This document shows, in pieces, positions 1 through 6,099 of a stretch of 22,915 nt of DNA. Every line of letters begins with the position of its first letter. The first letter of the stretch is position 1. The translations under genes and the position numbers were made by a program. Where the stretch lies: contig CAYMOV010000037.1 in NCBI GenBank assembly GCA_964392085.1, positions 1 through 22,915 on the forward strand. Reading direction: 5' to 3'. Source of the stretch: CAYMOV01 sp964392085. Its GTDB lineage: Bacteria > Oederibacteriota > Muellerivitia > Muellerivitales > Muellerivitaceae. Below the pieces are notes generated by a model. That model was not told the origin of the DNA. It did no database searches and worked only from the letters and a program-made list of their open reading frames with translations.

Positions 1-502
1 ACCCGACGCCGGCGGCGCCCATTTCATAGGCCTGCTCGGCGGCGCCGAAGTAGAATTCCGTGGCCTTGTTGGGGTAGGTCAAAAGCTCGTTATGGTTGAG
101 CTTGACGATAAAGGGGATCTTGGACGCGTATTTGCGGGATACCATGCCCAAAACGCCCAGGGTCGAGGCCACCCCGTTGCAGCCGCCCTCCAGGGCCAGC
201 TTCACGATGTTCTCGGGGTCGAAGTAGATGGGGTTTTTGGTGAAGGAGGCGGCCGCGGCGTGCTCGATGCCCTGGTCCACCGGAAGGATCGACACGTAGC
301 CCGTACCGGCGAGGCGGCCGGAGGAGAACAGCCACTGCAGGTTGTTGAGGACCCGGTTGTTGCGGTCGCTATGGGCGTAGATCCGGTCGACGAAGTCGCC
401 GCCGGGAAGGTGGAGTTGGTCCTTCGGGATGCCCTTGGCTTGGTAAGACAGGAGGCTCTTGGCGTCCGCGCCGAGGAGTTCCTCGATCTTTTGGAGATTC
501 AT
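1..502 (-). CDS. fbaB: Class I fructose-bisphosphate aldolase, N-terminal part (cut by window start)
   Basis: Only the first 167 residues are present; the gene reads leftward from an ATG at 502-500 and runs off the window. The protein closely follows the N-terminal half of E. coli FbaB, a DhnA-type class I aldolase of about 350 residues: an LLGADAKSLL start, a LPGGDFVDR stretch, GRLAGTGYVSILPVDQGIEH around residues 62-81, NPIYFDPENIV, and IPFIVKLNHNE near 131-141. The family cleaves fructose 1,6-bisphosphate to DHAP and glyceraldehyde 3-phosphate through a Schiff-base lysine, which lies in the missing half. No in-frame start exists just upstream, so this ATG is favoured, although its ribosome-binding site is weak. 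It is divergent from a class II aldolase 278 bp away. Function is confident; completeness cannot be judged. Confidence 0.93.
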   Translation of the reverse strand, partial: MNLQKIEELLGADAKSLLSYQAKGIPKDQLHLPGGDFVDRIYAHSDRNNRVLNNLQWLFSSGRLAGTGYVSILPVDQGIEHAAAASFTKNPIYFDPENIVKLALEGGCNGVASTLGVLGMVSRKYASKIPFIVKLNHNELLTYPNKATEFYFGAAEQAYEMGAAGVG

Positions 503-780
503 GGGGTGGATCCATCCTTGTAGAAGGTCCGGTTTTGCCCTTGTCGGCCCATCCACCGGTCAGGTGAGGTGTTTTAGTCCCCCCTAGCGTTTAAAAGCAA
601 TACCTGGCCCGGAAGAAACGCTCCAAGTCAGGGGACAAATTTACGCAAACGCCTGGGAGGACTAGGAATCTTAGCACGGTATGACGCCGGTCAGAATTTA
701 TAAAACACATTGTGCCGTATCTTTCCTGGCAGTCCGGCCCCTGGGGGTTTGGGCAAACGTGGATAAAGGAAGGGAACAGC

Positions 781-1776
781 ATGATCAGCTACAAGGACCT
801 CGGTCTCGTCAATACCCGTGAGATGTTCAAGAAGGCCATGGCGGGCGGTTACGCCATCCCGGCCTACAACTTCAACAACATGGAACAGCTCCAGGCCATC
901 ATCCAGGGATGCGGCAAGTCCAACTCGCCGGTCATCCTGCAGGTTTCCTCGGGCGCGCGCAAGTACGCCAACCAGACCCTGCTCCGTTACATGGCCGAGG
1001 GCGCGGTCAAGATGGCCAAGGAGATGGGCTTCAACATCCCCATCACCCTCCACCTGGACCACGGGGACACCTTCGAGCTCTGCAAGTCCTGCATCGAGAC
1101 CGGCTTCTCCTCGGTCATGATCGACGGTTCGCACCACCCCTACGACAAAAACGTGGAACTCACCAAGCAGGTCGTGGAGTACGCCCATAAGTACGACGTG
1201 ACCGTCGAGGGTGAGCTGGGCGTCTTGGCCGGCATCGAGGACGACGTGGTGGCCGCCGCCCACATCTACACCCAGCCCGACCAGGTCGAGGACTTCGTGA
1301 AGAAGACTGGCGTGGATTCTCTCGCCATCTCGATCGGCACCTCCCACGGGGCCTTCAAGTTCAAGCCCGAGCAATGCACCCTGAACGACAAGGGCGTGTT
1401 GGTGCCCCCGCCGCTCCGGTTCGACATCCTGGACGAGATCCAGAAGCGCATCCCGGGCTTCCCGATCGTCCTGCACGGGTCCTCGTCGGTGGTGCCCGAG
1501 TACGTGAACATCATCAACAACAACGGCGGGAAGCTGAAGGCCGCCGTCGGCATCCCGGCTGAGCAGTTGCGCCGGGCCGCCAAGAGCTCGGTGTGCAAGA
1601 TCAACATCGACTCCGACGGTCGCTTGGTCCTCACGGCGCTCATCCGTAAGGTGTTCGCCGAGCAGCCGGGCGAGTTCGACCCGCGCAAGTACCTGGGCCC
1701 CGCCCGCGACGAGCTCGTGAAGATGATCATCGACAAGAACGAGAACGTCTTGGGCAGCGCCGGCAAGGCCGCCTGA
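781..1776 (+). CDS. fba: Class II fructose-bisphosphate aldolase
   Basis: This 331-residue, zinc-dependent aldolase cleaves fructose 1,6-bisphosphate in glycolysis or condenses the trioses in gluconeogenesis; it should be cytosolic. Visible signatures are HLDHGD at residues 91-96 (catalytic Asp93, zinc ligand His94), GFSSVMIDGSHH near 108-119, VEGELG at 142-147, TSHGAFKF with His189, VLHGSSSV with His232, and NIDSDGRL at 275-282, which contacts phosphate. The YLGPARDEL and ENVLGSAGKA ends are typical of the longer class II subtype. The ATG at 781 is chosen over an in-frame start at 712 because AAGGAAGGGA lies just before it and the upstream 23 residues do not resemble the family. A strong terminator follows at 1889-1930. 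It is head-to-head with the class I gene fbaB. Identification is very secure. Confidence 0.96.
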   Translation: MISYKDLGLVNTREMFKKAMAGGYAIPAYNFNNMEQLQAIIQGCGKSNSPVILQVSSGARKYANQTLLRYMAEGAVKMAKEMGFNIPITLHLDHGDTFELCKSCIETGFSSVMIDGSHHPYDKNVELTKQVVEYAHKYDVTVEGELGVLAGIEDDVVAAAHIYTQPDQVEDFVKKTGVDSLAISIGTSHGAFKFKPEQCTLNDKGVLVPPPLRFDILDEIQKRIPGFPIVLHGSSSVVPEYVNIINNNGGKLKAAVGIPAEQLRRAAKSSVCKINIDSDGRLVLTALIRKVFAEQPGEFDPRKYLGPARDELVKMIIDKNENVLGSAGKAA

Positions 1777-1789
1777 GAAATAAACAAAA

Positions 1790-1860
1790 TTGCACCACCT
1801 AGAAAAGAATGGGTTAAAGGCAGGGTTTGTTTGGCGTCCTTGGTGAACTTGGTGGTTCAA
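1790..1860. repeat. Intergenic CACCAAG-type repeat, short or degenerate copy (R1)
   Basis: TTGCACCACC at 1790-1799 faces GGTGGTTCAA at 1851-1860 (9 of 10 complementary). The right arm also carries CCTTGGTGAACTTGGTGG, meaning two CACCAAG units on the other strand. It starts 14 bp after the fba stop and precedes the terminator. The left arm lacks the unit array, so this looks like a decayed copy of the 2898-3122 type. Confidence 0.7.
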
Positions 1861-1888
1861 AAGTCTTGTTTGGAGTTGTTTTAGTTGT

Positions 1889-1930
1889 AAGGCCCGCCCC
1901 TTTTTCCGGGGGGCGGGCCTTTTTGTTTTT
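1889..1930 (+). terminator. Rho-independent terminator of fba
   Basis: A perfect 12-bp stem, AAGGCCCGCCCC (1889-1900) with GGGGCGGGCCTT (1910-1921), encloses a 9-nt loop and is followed by TTTGTTTTT. The T-rich tail lies on the right, so it terminates rightward transcripts from fba and insulates the FecR gene. Confidence 0.92.
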
Positions 1931-1946
1931 AAGGCCAGCGAGCCCT

Positions 1947-1955
1947 TGGTAAACT
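1947..1955 (+). promoter_or_regulatory. Candidate extended -10 promoter of the FecR-domain gene
   Basis: TTGGTAAACT contains TG-n-TAAACT (1947-1955), 35 bp before the ATG and just after the fba terminator. No good -35 box is seen. The octamer GGTAAACT recurs in the same relative position before dnaB (7420-7427). This is a motif match only. Confidence 0.4.
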
Positions 1956-1990
1956 AACCGGGTTTCCCCAACATTACCCCGGAGGGTCCC

Positions 1991-2779
1991 ATGAAGATCT
2001 GGTTTGCCGTATTTGCGGCTTTGATCCTGGCGACGGTCCCGAAACTGACCAGAGCCGAGGACGCTCCAACCGCGACCGGGACCCCTGATGCGAAGGCCAA
2101 ACTCCCGATCCTCTACGTCGCGGACGCCAAGGGCGACGTCAAGGTCTATGTCCATAACGAAAAGGGTGAGGTCAAGAAAAAGAAGCCTTCCATACCCGAA
2201 CCCCTGGGAGTGGCCGACAGGATCGTGACCGGCAAGGACGGGCATGCCTTCCTGCAGTTCCGCGAGGGCGGCACGGTGGAAGTGGGCCCCAAAAGCGATG
2301 TCCAAGTCTCCGAACTGGAGGAAGGCAAGGATTTTAAGGCCAAGTTCAACTTGGCCTTTGGGCGCCTGAAATCAATCGTGAGGAAACTTACGACGCCCTC
2401 CTCGAAATACGAGGTGGAATCGGGCGGCGTGGTGGCCGGCGTGCGGGGCACCCAGTTCGAGGTGGTGGCCGACCCCGACACGAAGCAGGTCCGGGCCAAC
2501 ACCTACGAGGGCACCATCTTCACCAGCAGTGATGGGGTGGTCCAAAACGTGGCCAAGGGTTTCTCGTTGACCGTGGGGGCGGGCGGCAAGGGCGTGATGG
2601 GGCAATTGGCCCCGAATGACGTGGCGGACTTCGTGACGTTCGTGGCCCTGTCCGGCGACCTGGAGAAGCAGAAGAAATTCCTCCTGGATAAGCTGGAAAA
2701 GAAACTCCTGAACAAACTCACCAAGGGCATCCTCGACAAGGCCGAGGACGGCACCCATTCCATCCACTTCGGGTTCTGA
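1991..2779 (+). CDS. Secreted FecR-domain protein
   Basis: The protein has 262 residues. Residues 1-22 form a signal peptide (MKIWF, a hydrophobic AALILA core, and a cleavage-like TRA|ED), so it is predicted to be exported. Residues about 40-190 resemble the FecR domain as found in stand-alone secreted proteins: a GVADRIVTGKDGHAFLQF stretch, GTVEVGPKSDVQV, and the diagnostic GGVVAGVRGTQFEVV around 145-160. Unlike the anti-sigma FecR of iron uptake, there is no transmembrane helix after the signal and no sigma gene nearby, so a structural or surface role is more likely, but the ligand is unknown. The C-terminal 45 residues are Lys/Leu-rich and helical (KKFLLDKLEKKLLNKL). GGAGGG lies 5 bp upstream of the ATG. 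It is transcribed alone, after a terminator and before a long repeat spacer. Confidence 0.82.
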   Translation: MKIWFAVFAALILATVPKLTRAEDAPTATGTPDAKAKLPILYVADAKGDVKVYVHNEKGEVKKKKPSIPEPLGVADRIVTGKDGHAFLQFREGGTVEVGPKSDVQVSELEEGKDFKAKFNLAFGRLKSIVRKLTTPSSKYEVESGGVVAGVRGTQFEVVADPDTKQVRANTYEGTIFTSSDGVVQNVAKGFSLTVGAGGKGVMGQLAPNDVADFVTFVALSGDLEKQKKFLLDKLEKKLLNKLTKGILDKAEDGTHSIHFGF

Positions 2780-2800
2780 CAAGACTAGGCTAAGCAAAAC

Positions 2801-2868
2801 GATTTCACCACCCCTTCGACGTTGCTCATGGCCCTGAGGCTCTCGAAGGGCAAGTTCACCAGGTTCAG
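2801..2868. repeat. CCCTTCGA inverted repeat with partial CACC units (R2)
   Basis: CCCTTCGA (2812-2819) and TCGAAGGG (2843-2850) form an 8-bp inverted repeat around a 23-bp loop containing GCTCATGG. It is preceded by TTTCACCACC (2803-2812) and followed by CAAGTTCACC (2851-2860). The CCCTTCGAC...GCTCA...TCGAAGGG pattern resembles another intergenic repeat type seen in many unrelated draft genomes. It starts 24 bp after the FecR stop and sits in front of R3. Confidence 0.6.
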
Positions 2869-2897
2869 AAAGGGCAAAGCACGGCCCGGCTAAAGCA

Positions 2898-3122
2898 TTT
2901 CACCACCAAGTTCACCAAGGTCACCAAGGGTAAGGCAAGGCCATATTAAAATACCAAACCACCAAGATCACCAAGTTGCTTGTTCTGGGTGAGACGGGTA
3001 TTGGGAAAGTAAAGCGGTTGAGTGCGCTAAAACCGACTTGGTGAACTTGTCGGTTTGGACTTTTTGGATGGCTTTGCCTTATTGATCTAAACTTTGTGAC
3101 CTTGGTGAACTTGGTGGTGAAA
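2898..3122. repeat. Long concentric inverted repeat of CACCAAG units (R3)
   Basis: The 367-bp spacer 2780-3146 holds no credible gene; most of it is this element. The outer arms 2898-2924 and 3096-3122 are a perfect 27-bp inverted repeat starting TTTCACCACCAAG. The middle arms TAAGGCAAGGCC (2931-2942) and GGCTTTGCCTTA (3070-3081) match 11 of 12. The inner arms 2954-2975 and 3037-3058 match 19 of 22. All are concentric, so a single strand could fold into one long hairpin. Units are CACCAAG spaced by two variable bases. The right arm ends 24 bp before the pfkB-family start codon. Confidence 0.9.
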
Positions 3123-3146
3123 AAGAGTTTTGCTTGAGGTGCCTTT

Positions 3147-4079
3147 TTGCGAAAAGCCAAAGTCCTTTGCCTGGGGAACATCGTGGTGGACCTCCTGGTC
3201 CGTCCGGTGGACAAGCTTCCGCCCAAGGGTGGCCTCTCCCTGGTGACCGACCTCACCACCGCCCTGGGGGGCTGCGCCTCCAATACCGCGGCCGCTTTAG
3301 GAAAGATGGGCGCCCCGGTTTCCCTCCTGGCCAAGGTGGGGAAGGATCCCTTCGGGGACTTCGCGGTGTCCGAGTTGGTCAAGGCGGGGGTGGACACCTC
3401 AAAGGTCCTGCGTTCCCGCAAGATCCCCACGGCCGCCACGGCGGTCCTCATTGACTCCCGGGCCCAGCGATCCTTCCTCCATTCGGTGGCGGCCAACGCC
3501 GAACTCACCCCCGACGACATCCGGCCTGATTCCTTCCGGGGGTACAGCCACCTCCATATCGGCGGTTACTTCCTTTTCCCGGGGTTGGAAGGCGCGCCCA
3601 TGGGTCGGGTCCTGAAGGGCGCCCAGGCCCAGGGGTTGGTCACCAGCCTGGACACGGCGTGGGATTTCGAGAACCGTTGGATGAGGGCCCTGAAACCCTG
3701 CCTGCCCCACCTCGATTACTTCATGCCAAGCGAACGGGAAGTGAAGGCGCTGTTGGGGCATAGCCGACCTCGCGCCGCAGCAGAGACCTTCCTCAAGCTG
3801 GGCGCGCGTTGCGTCATCATTAAACGGGGTGAGAAGGGCGCCTACCTGCGGCACCGGGACGGGTATGAAATCGAGCAACCGACCTTCCGCGCGAAGGTGG
3901 AGGACACGACGGGCGCTGGGGATTGCTTCTGCGCGGGGTTCCTCAAGGGCCTGACGCTAGGCCGGCCCCTGCCCGTGTGCCTGGCCTACGCCTGCGCCGC
4001 TGGATCCCTGGCCGTGGAGGCCCTGGGCGCCACGGCTGGGATTAAGTCATGGAGTAATTTGGTTCAATTAGTAAAATAG
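3147..4079 (+). CDS. PfkB-family carbohydrate kinase
   Basis: This 310-residue ribokinase-like sugar kinase transfers phosphate from ATP to a sugar or nucleoside; the substrate cannot be read from sequence. It shows the family N-terminus (KVLCLGNIVVDLLVRPV), the first PfkB signature region GGCASNTAAALGKMG near 42-56, a DYFMPSEREVKALLG segment, and the second signature DTTGAGDCFCAGFLKG near 253-268 with catalytic Asp in GAGD. The start is a TTG at 3147, supported by GAGGTG six bases upstream and by the family N-terminus beginning immediately; the next in-frame ATG would remove the conserved Gly-rich region. It is preceded by repeat R3 and followed by an AT-rich island, so it appears to be a single-gene unit. 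No promoter was recognised, but the repeat's right arm lies in the leader. Confidence 0.9.
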   Translation: MRKAKVLCLGNIVVDLLVRPVDKLPPKGGLSLVTDLTTALGGCASNTAAALGKMGAPVSLLAKVGKDPFGDFAVSELVKAGVDTSKVLRSRKIPTAATAVLIDSRAQRSFLHSVAANAELTPDDIRPDSFRGYSHLHIGGYFLFPGLEGAPMGRVLKGAQAQGLVTSLDTAWDFENRWMRALKPCLPHLDYFMPSEREVKALLGHSRPRAAAETFLKLGARCVIIKRGEKGAYLRHRDGYEIEQPTFRAKVEDTTGAGDCFCAGFLKGLTLGRPLPVCLAYACAAGSLAVEALGATAGIKSWSNLVQLVK

Positions 4080-4084
4080 CGCAC

Positions 4085-4094
4085 TGATTAAGGA
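4085..4094. repeat. Left copy of 10-bp direct repeat TGATTAAGGA
   Basis: TGATTAAGGA occurs here and at 4516-4525, exactly bracketing the AT-rich small membrane-protein gene. The left copy includes the AAGGA(G) ribosome-binding site of that gene. The match does not extend beyond 10 bp on either side. Confidence 0.6.
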
Positions 4095-4102
4095 GATGCA
4101 GA

Positions 4103-4429
4103 ATGTTATGGACTGTAGTAATAACGGGCTTGGCGTTAGGGGCAGTGTTTTTTATTTTCAATTTTTTTGTTTTTATGAAATGGTTATCGATTGAAAAAAT
4201 ATATTGGAGCAACGGACTTGTGCTGTTTTTGTATCAAATTATTTTTTCTGCATCAATTCTTTTATATTTGTATGTGGACGACAAGCTCCGTTTTTACATG
4301 AAAATTAAAGGCCATCCTTTCGAAGAAGAGGTTTATAAAGCACTAGTATTTGGGGGCTTAATTGTGACTTTGATTACTATTTTAGTTCACAACATTAGGA
4401 TGAAAAAAAGGTTTAACTTGCACCGGTGA
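4103..4429 (+). CDS. Small three-helix membrane protein, unknown function
   Basis: I do not recognise this 108-residue protein. It has three hydrophobic helices: residues about 2-24 (TVVITGLALGAVFFIFNFF), 35-58 (NGLVLFLYQIIFSASILLY) and 77-97 (ALVFGGLIVTLITILVHN), with a basic C-terminus (RMKKRFNLHR). By the positive-inside tendency the C-terminus should be cytoplasmic. AAGGAGATGCAGA precedes the ATG, a good ribosome-binding site. Base composition is strikingly AT-rich, with many Phe, Ile and Lys codons ending in A or T, while both neighbouring genes are GC-rich with G/C third positions. This and the flanking 10-bp direct repeats suggest recent acquisition. The ordered hydrophobic pattern and good RBS argue that it is a real gene; function is open. 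Confidence 0.75.
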   Translation: MLWTVVITGLALGAVFFIFNFFVFMKWLSIEKIYWSNGLVLFLYQIIFSASILLYLYVDDKLRFYMKIKGHPFEEEVYKALVFGGLIVTLITILVHNIRMKKRFNLHR

Positions 4430-4518
4430 ATATCTTTGTGGATTGGTTCGATATCGAAAAGTGCATGACGTATCGATCTGAAGAATTCATGAAGTTGATG
4501 AAAAGACACCCTCTTTGA
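4426..4518 (+). CDS. Possible 30-residue micro-ORF coupled to the membrane protein
   Basis: A GTG at 4426-4428 overlaps the TGA of the membrane-protein gene (GTGA) and opens a frame reading MNIFVDWFDIEKC..., ending RHPL at a TGA inside the right direct repeat. The stop overlap would allow translational coupling, but no separate ribosome-binding site is clear, and it may equally be the eroded start of a longer lost gene. I assign no function. Confidence 0.25.
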   Translation: MNIFVDWFDIEKCMTYRSEEFMKLMKRHPL

Positions 4519-4525
4519 TTAAGGA
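4516..4525. repeat. Right copy of 10-bp direct repeat TGATTAAGGA
   Basis: This is identical to 4085-4094. Together the two copies delimit a 431-bp AT-rich segment. They may be a target-site duplication or recombination scar; no transposase or terminal inverted repeat is visible. Confidence 0.6.
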
Positions 4526-4584
4526 ATAACCCCATATATTGCGATTTGGGATTGAGACCACACAATTTGGCCTTTTTTTCAGGG

Positions 4585-4613
4585 TTGCGGACCCTTTAAA
4601 CGCCCCCTATACT
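4585..4613 (+). promoter_or_regulatory. Candidate sigma-70-type promoter of the rpsF operon
   Basis: TTGCGG (4585-4590) is followed by an exact 17-bp spacer and TATACT (4608-4613; five of six to TATAAT). Initiation near 4620 would give a leader of about 128 nt before rpsF. This is the best-spaced promoter in the window. Confidence 0.6.
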
Positions 4614-4619
4614 CCCACC

Positions 4620-4747
4620 CCTGTTCCCGCCTTGGGCCCCTAGGCCCGCAGCAGGAACCCTGCCCCTTCCGAGATATGGCCCCTGACGGGGATCTTAAGA
4701 GGAGGGGCTTTCCCCCCGCCAGGGGGGATATCCACAGGGAGGTAGAA
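4620..4747 (+). promoter_or_regulatory. Structured rpsF leader, possible autoregulatory site
   Basis: The predicted leader contains consecutive hairpins: GGGCC-CCTA-GGCCC (4634-4647) inside a GTTCC/GGAAC pairing; CCCC-TGAC-GGGG (4680-4691); and CCCCCC-GCCA-GGGGGG (4712-4727), which ends 20 bp before the rpsF start codon. In several bacteria the rpsF leader carries a CCG-containing RNA bound by the S6:S18 pair to repress the operon. CCG triplets occur here, but I cannot show that the specific motif is present. Confidence 0.4.
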
Positions 4748-5269
4748 ATGCAGCAGAAGTACGAAATCATCTACATCTTGGACCCCGCCACGTCCACCGA
4801 GGACGCCGCCGTCGTCTCGAGCAAGGTCGAACAGATCATTGCCGACTCGAAGGGCACCGTGATCAAGAAGGACGAGTGGGGCAAGCGCCGCTTGGCCTAC
4901 ATGGTCAAGAAGCAGCGCGACGGGCTCTACACCTTTTTCTCGGCCACCGTGGACGCCGCCGCCGTCGCTGAGATCACCCGTAACCTCCGCCTCTTCGAGA
5001 AGGTCATCAAGTTCATGATCATCAAGGATGACTTCACCATGCGGAAGGCGCCCATCAAGAAGATCAAGCTCTCGGCCCTCCATGGCGCGTCCCACCCGAC
5101 CTCACACAGCTCGGCACCCCGTCCCGGTTCGTCGGCCCCGAGTTCCTCGGCGCCGTCCCCTTCGGCCGTTGCGGCCGCCGTGGCCGCTCCGGCTGCCGCG
5201 GCCGCGCCAGCCCCCGTTGCGGCTCCCGTGGCCGCCCCGGCTCCGAAGCCGACCGAACCCCAAGCTTAA
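4748..5269 (+). CDS. rpsF: 30S ribosomal protein S6 with long Ala/Pro-rich tail
   Basis: This 173-residue S6 binds S18 on the platform of the small ribosomal subunit. Residues 1-97 are the normal S6 fold: YEIIYILDP at the start, GTVIKKDEWGKRRLAYMVKKQRDGLYTFF in the middle, and NLRLFEKVIKFMIIKDDF near 77-95. Residues about 98-173 are a low-complexity Ser/Pro then Ala/Pro extension, much longer than the usual S6 tail of roughly 95-135 residues in total. The ATG at 4748 follows GGGAGG and begins exactly at the family start; an in-frame ATG at 4676 would add 24 residues unlike S6. It is the first gene of rpsF-ssb-rpsR-yybS-rplI and lies only 15 bp before ssb. Confidence 0.96.
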   Translation: MQQKYEIIYILDPATSTEDAAVVSSKVEQIIADSKGTVIKKDEWGKRRLAYMVKKQRDGLYTFFSATVDAAAVAEITRNLRLFEKVIKFMIIKDDFTMRKAPIKKIKLSALHGASHPTSHSSAPRPGSSAPSSSAPSPSAVAAAVAAPAAAAAPAPVAAPVAAPAPKPTEPQA

Positions 5270-5284
5270 AAAGGGAGACCGACC

Positions 5285-5716
5285 ATGCCCAGCTTCAACA
5301 AGGTCTTCCTCATGGGGAACCTGACGAAGGACCCCGAGCTTCGGTACACCGGCGGCGGAGCCCCCGTGGCGAACCTCCGGATGGCCATCAACCGCGTCTA
5401 CAAACTTCAGAGCGGCGAGCAGAAGGAAGAGGTCTGCTACGTCACCGTGGTGGTTTGGCGCAAGCAGGCGGAAGCCGCCGGCGAGCACCTGAAGAAGGGT
5501 GATCCGATCTTCGTCGAGGGCCGCCTGCAAAGCCGTTCCTGGGAGACCGAGGACGGCCAAAAGCGCAGCGCGATGGAAGTGGTGGCCGAGCGTGTCCAGT
5601 TCCTGGCCCGCGGCGGCAAGCCCGGCGCCGCCGGGTCCCACGACCCCGAGGCCGGTCCCGAAGCCGTCGAGGAGGGCCCCGCGCCCGCCAGCAGCGACGA
5701 GGACATCCCGTTTTAA
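5285..5716 (+). CDS. ssb: Single-stranded DNA-binding protein
   Basis: This is a 143-residue SSB. The OB fold spans about residues 1-110: FNKVFLMGNLTKDPELRYT, an ANLRMAINR strand, VTVVVWRKQAEAAGEHLKKGDPIFVEGRLQSRSW. A short Gly/Pro/Glu linker follows, and the protein ends in the acidic tip DEDIPF, the standard docking peptide for replication and repair partners such as RecO, PriA and polymerase clamp-loader subunits. It lies between rpsF and rpsR, the common bacterial arrangement that coordinates SSB with ribosome genes. AGGGAGA precedes the ATG. The linker is shorter and less Gly/Gln-rich than in E. coli SSB; nothing else is unusual. Confidence 0.96.
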   Translation: MPSFNKVFLMGNLTKDPELRYTGGGAPVANLRMAINRVYKLQSGEQKEEVCYVTVVVWRKQAEAAGEHLKKGDPIFVEGRLQSRSWETEDGQKRSAMEVVAERVQFLARGGKPGAAGSHDPEAGPEAVEEGPAPASSDEDIPF

Positions 5717-5758
5717 CCCTAGTCCCAACCCAGTCCCGAACTTAAGGAGATTGAAATC

Positions 5759-6073
5759 ATGAGCGAAGCCCCAGCCTCAGCCCCCCGCCCCAGCAGTGGA
5801 CCCCCGTCCGGCCCCCGTGGCGCCGGCGGACCCCGCACCGGCCGCGGCGGACCGCGTTTCCGCCGCCCCCACCGCAAGGTTTGCCGTTTCTGCGCCGACA
5901 AGGTGGCCTACATCGACTATAAGGACGGTCCGCGCCTGCGGTCGTTCATCAGCGAGCGGGGCAAGATCCTCCCGTCGCGCATGACCGGCACCTGCGCCTG
6001 GCACCAGCGCGAACTCACCCACGCGATCAAGCGGGCCCGCAACATCGCGATCCTGCCCTTCGCGAACGAGTAG
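5759..6073 (+). CDS. rpsR: 30S ribosomal protein S18 with Pro/Gly-rich N-terminal extension
   Basis: This 104-residue protein carries the S18 core from about residue 36 onward: RRPHRKVCRFCADKV, a YKDGPRLRSFISERGKILPSRMTGTCAWHQRELTHAIKRARNIAILPF run, which fits the family throughout. CRFC together with TGTC gives the Cys residues of a zinc-containing-type S18. Residues 1-36 are an Ala/Pro/Gly/Arg-rich, probably disordered extension absent from short S18 proteins. AAGGAG lies 8 bp before the ATG. Its binding partner S6 in the same operon has an equally unusual low-complexity tail. Confidence 0.95.
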   Translation: MSEAPASAPRPSSGPPSGPRGAGGPRTGRGGPRFRRPHRKVCRFCADKVAYIDYKDGPRLRSFISERGKILPSRMTGTCAWHQRELTHAIKRARNIAILPFANE

Positions 6074-6099
6074 ACGGGCATCCGCCCGGAAGGCACGGG

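Noticed and set aside
712..780. Upstream in-frame start for fba
   Set aside because: The added residues do not match class II aldolases, and the strong ribosome-binding site sits before 781.
503..780. Defined promoters for fbaB and fba in the divergent spacer
   Set aside because: A few AT-rich hexamers (for example TATAAA near 699) exist, but none has a supporting -35 box at proper spacing, so I do not call them.
2898..3122. CRISPR array
   Set aside because: Units are 7-9 bp with 2-bp spacers in inverted arms. There are no 24-40-bp repeats with unique spacers and no cas genes.
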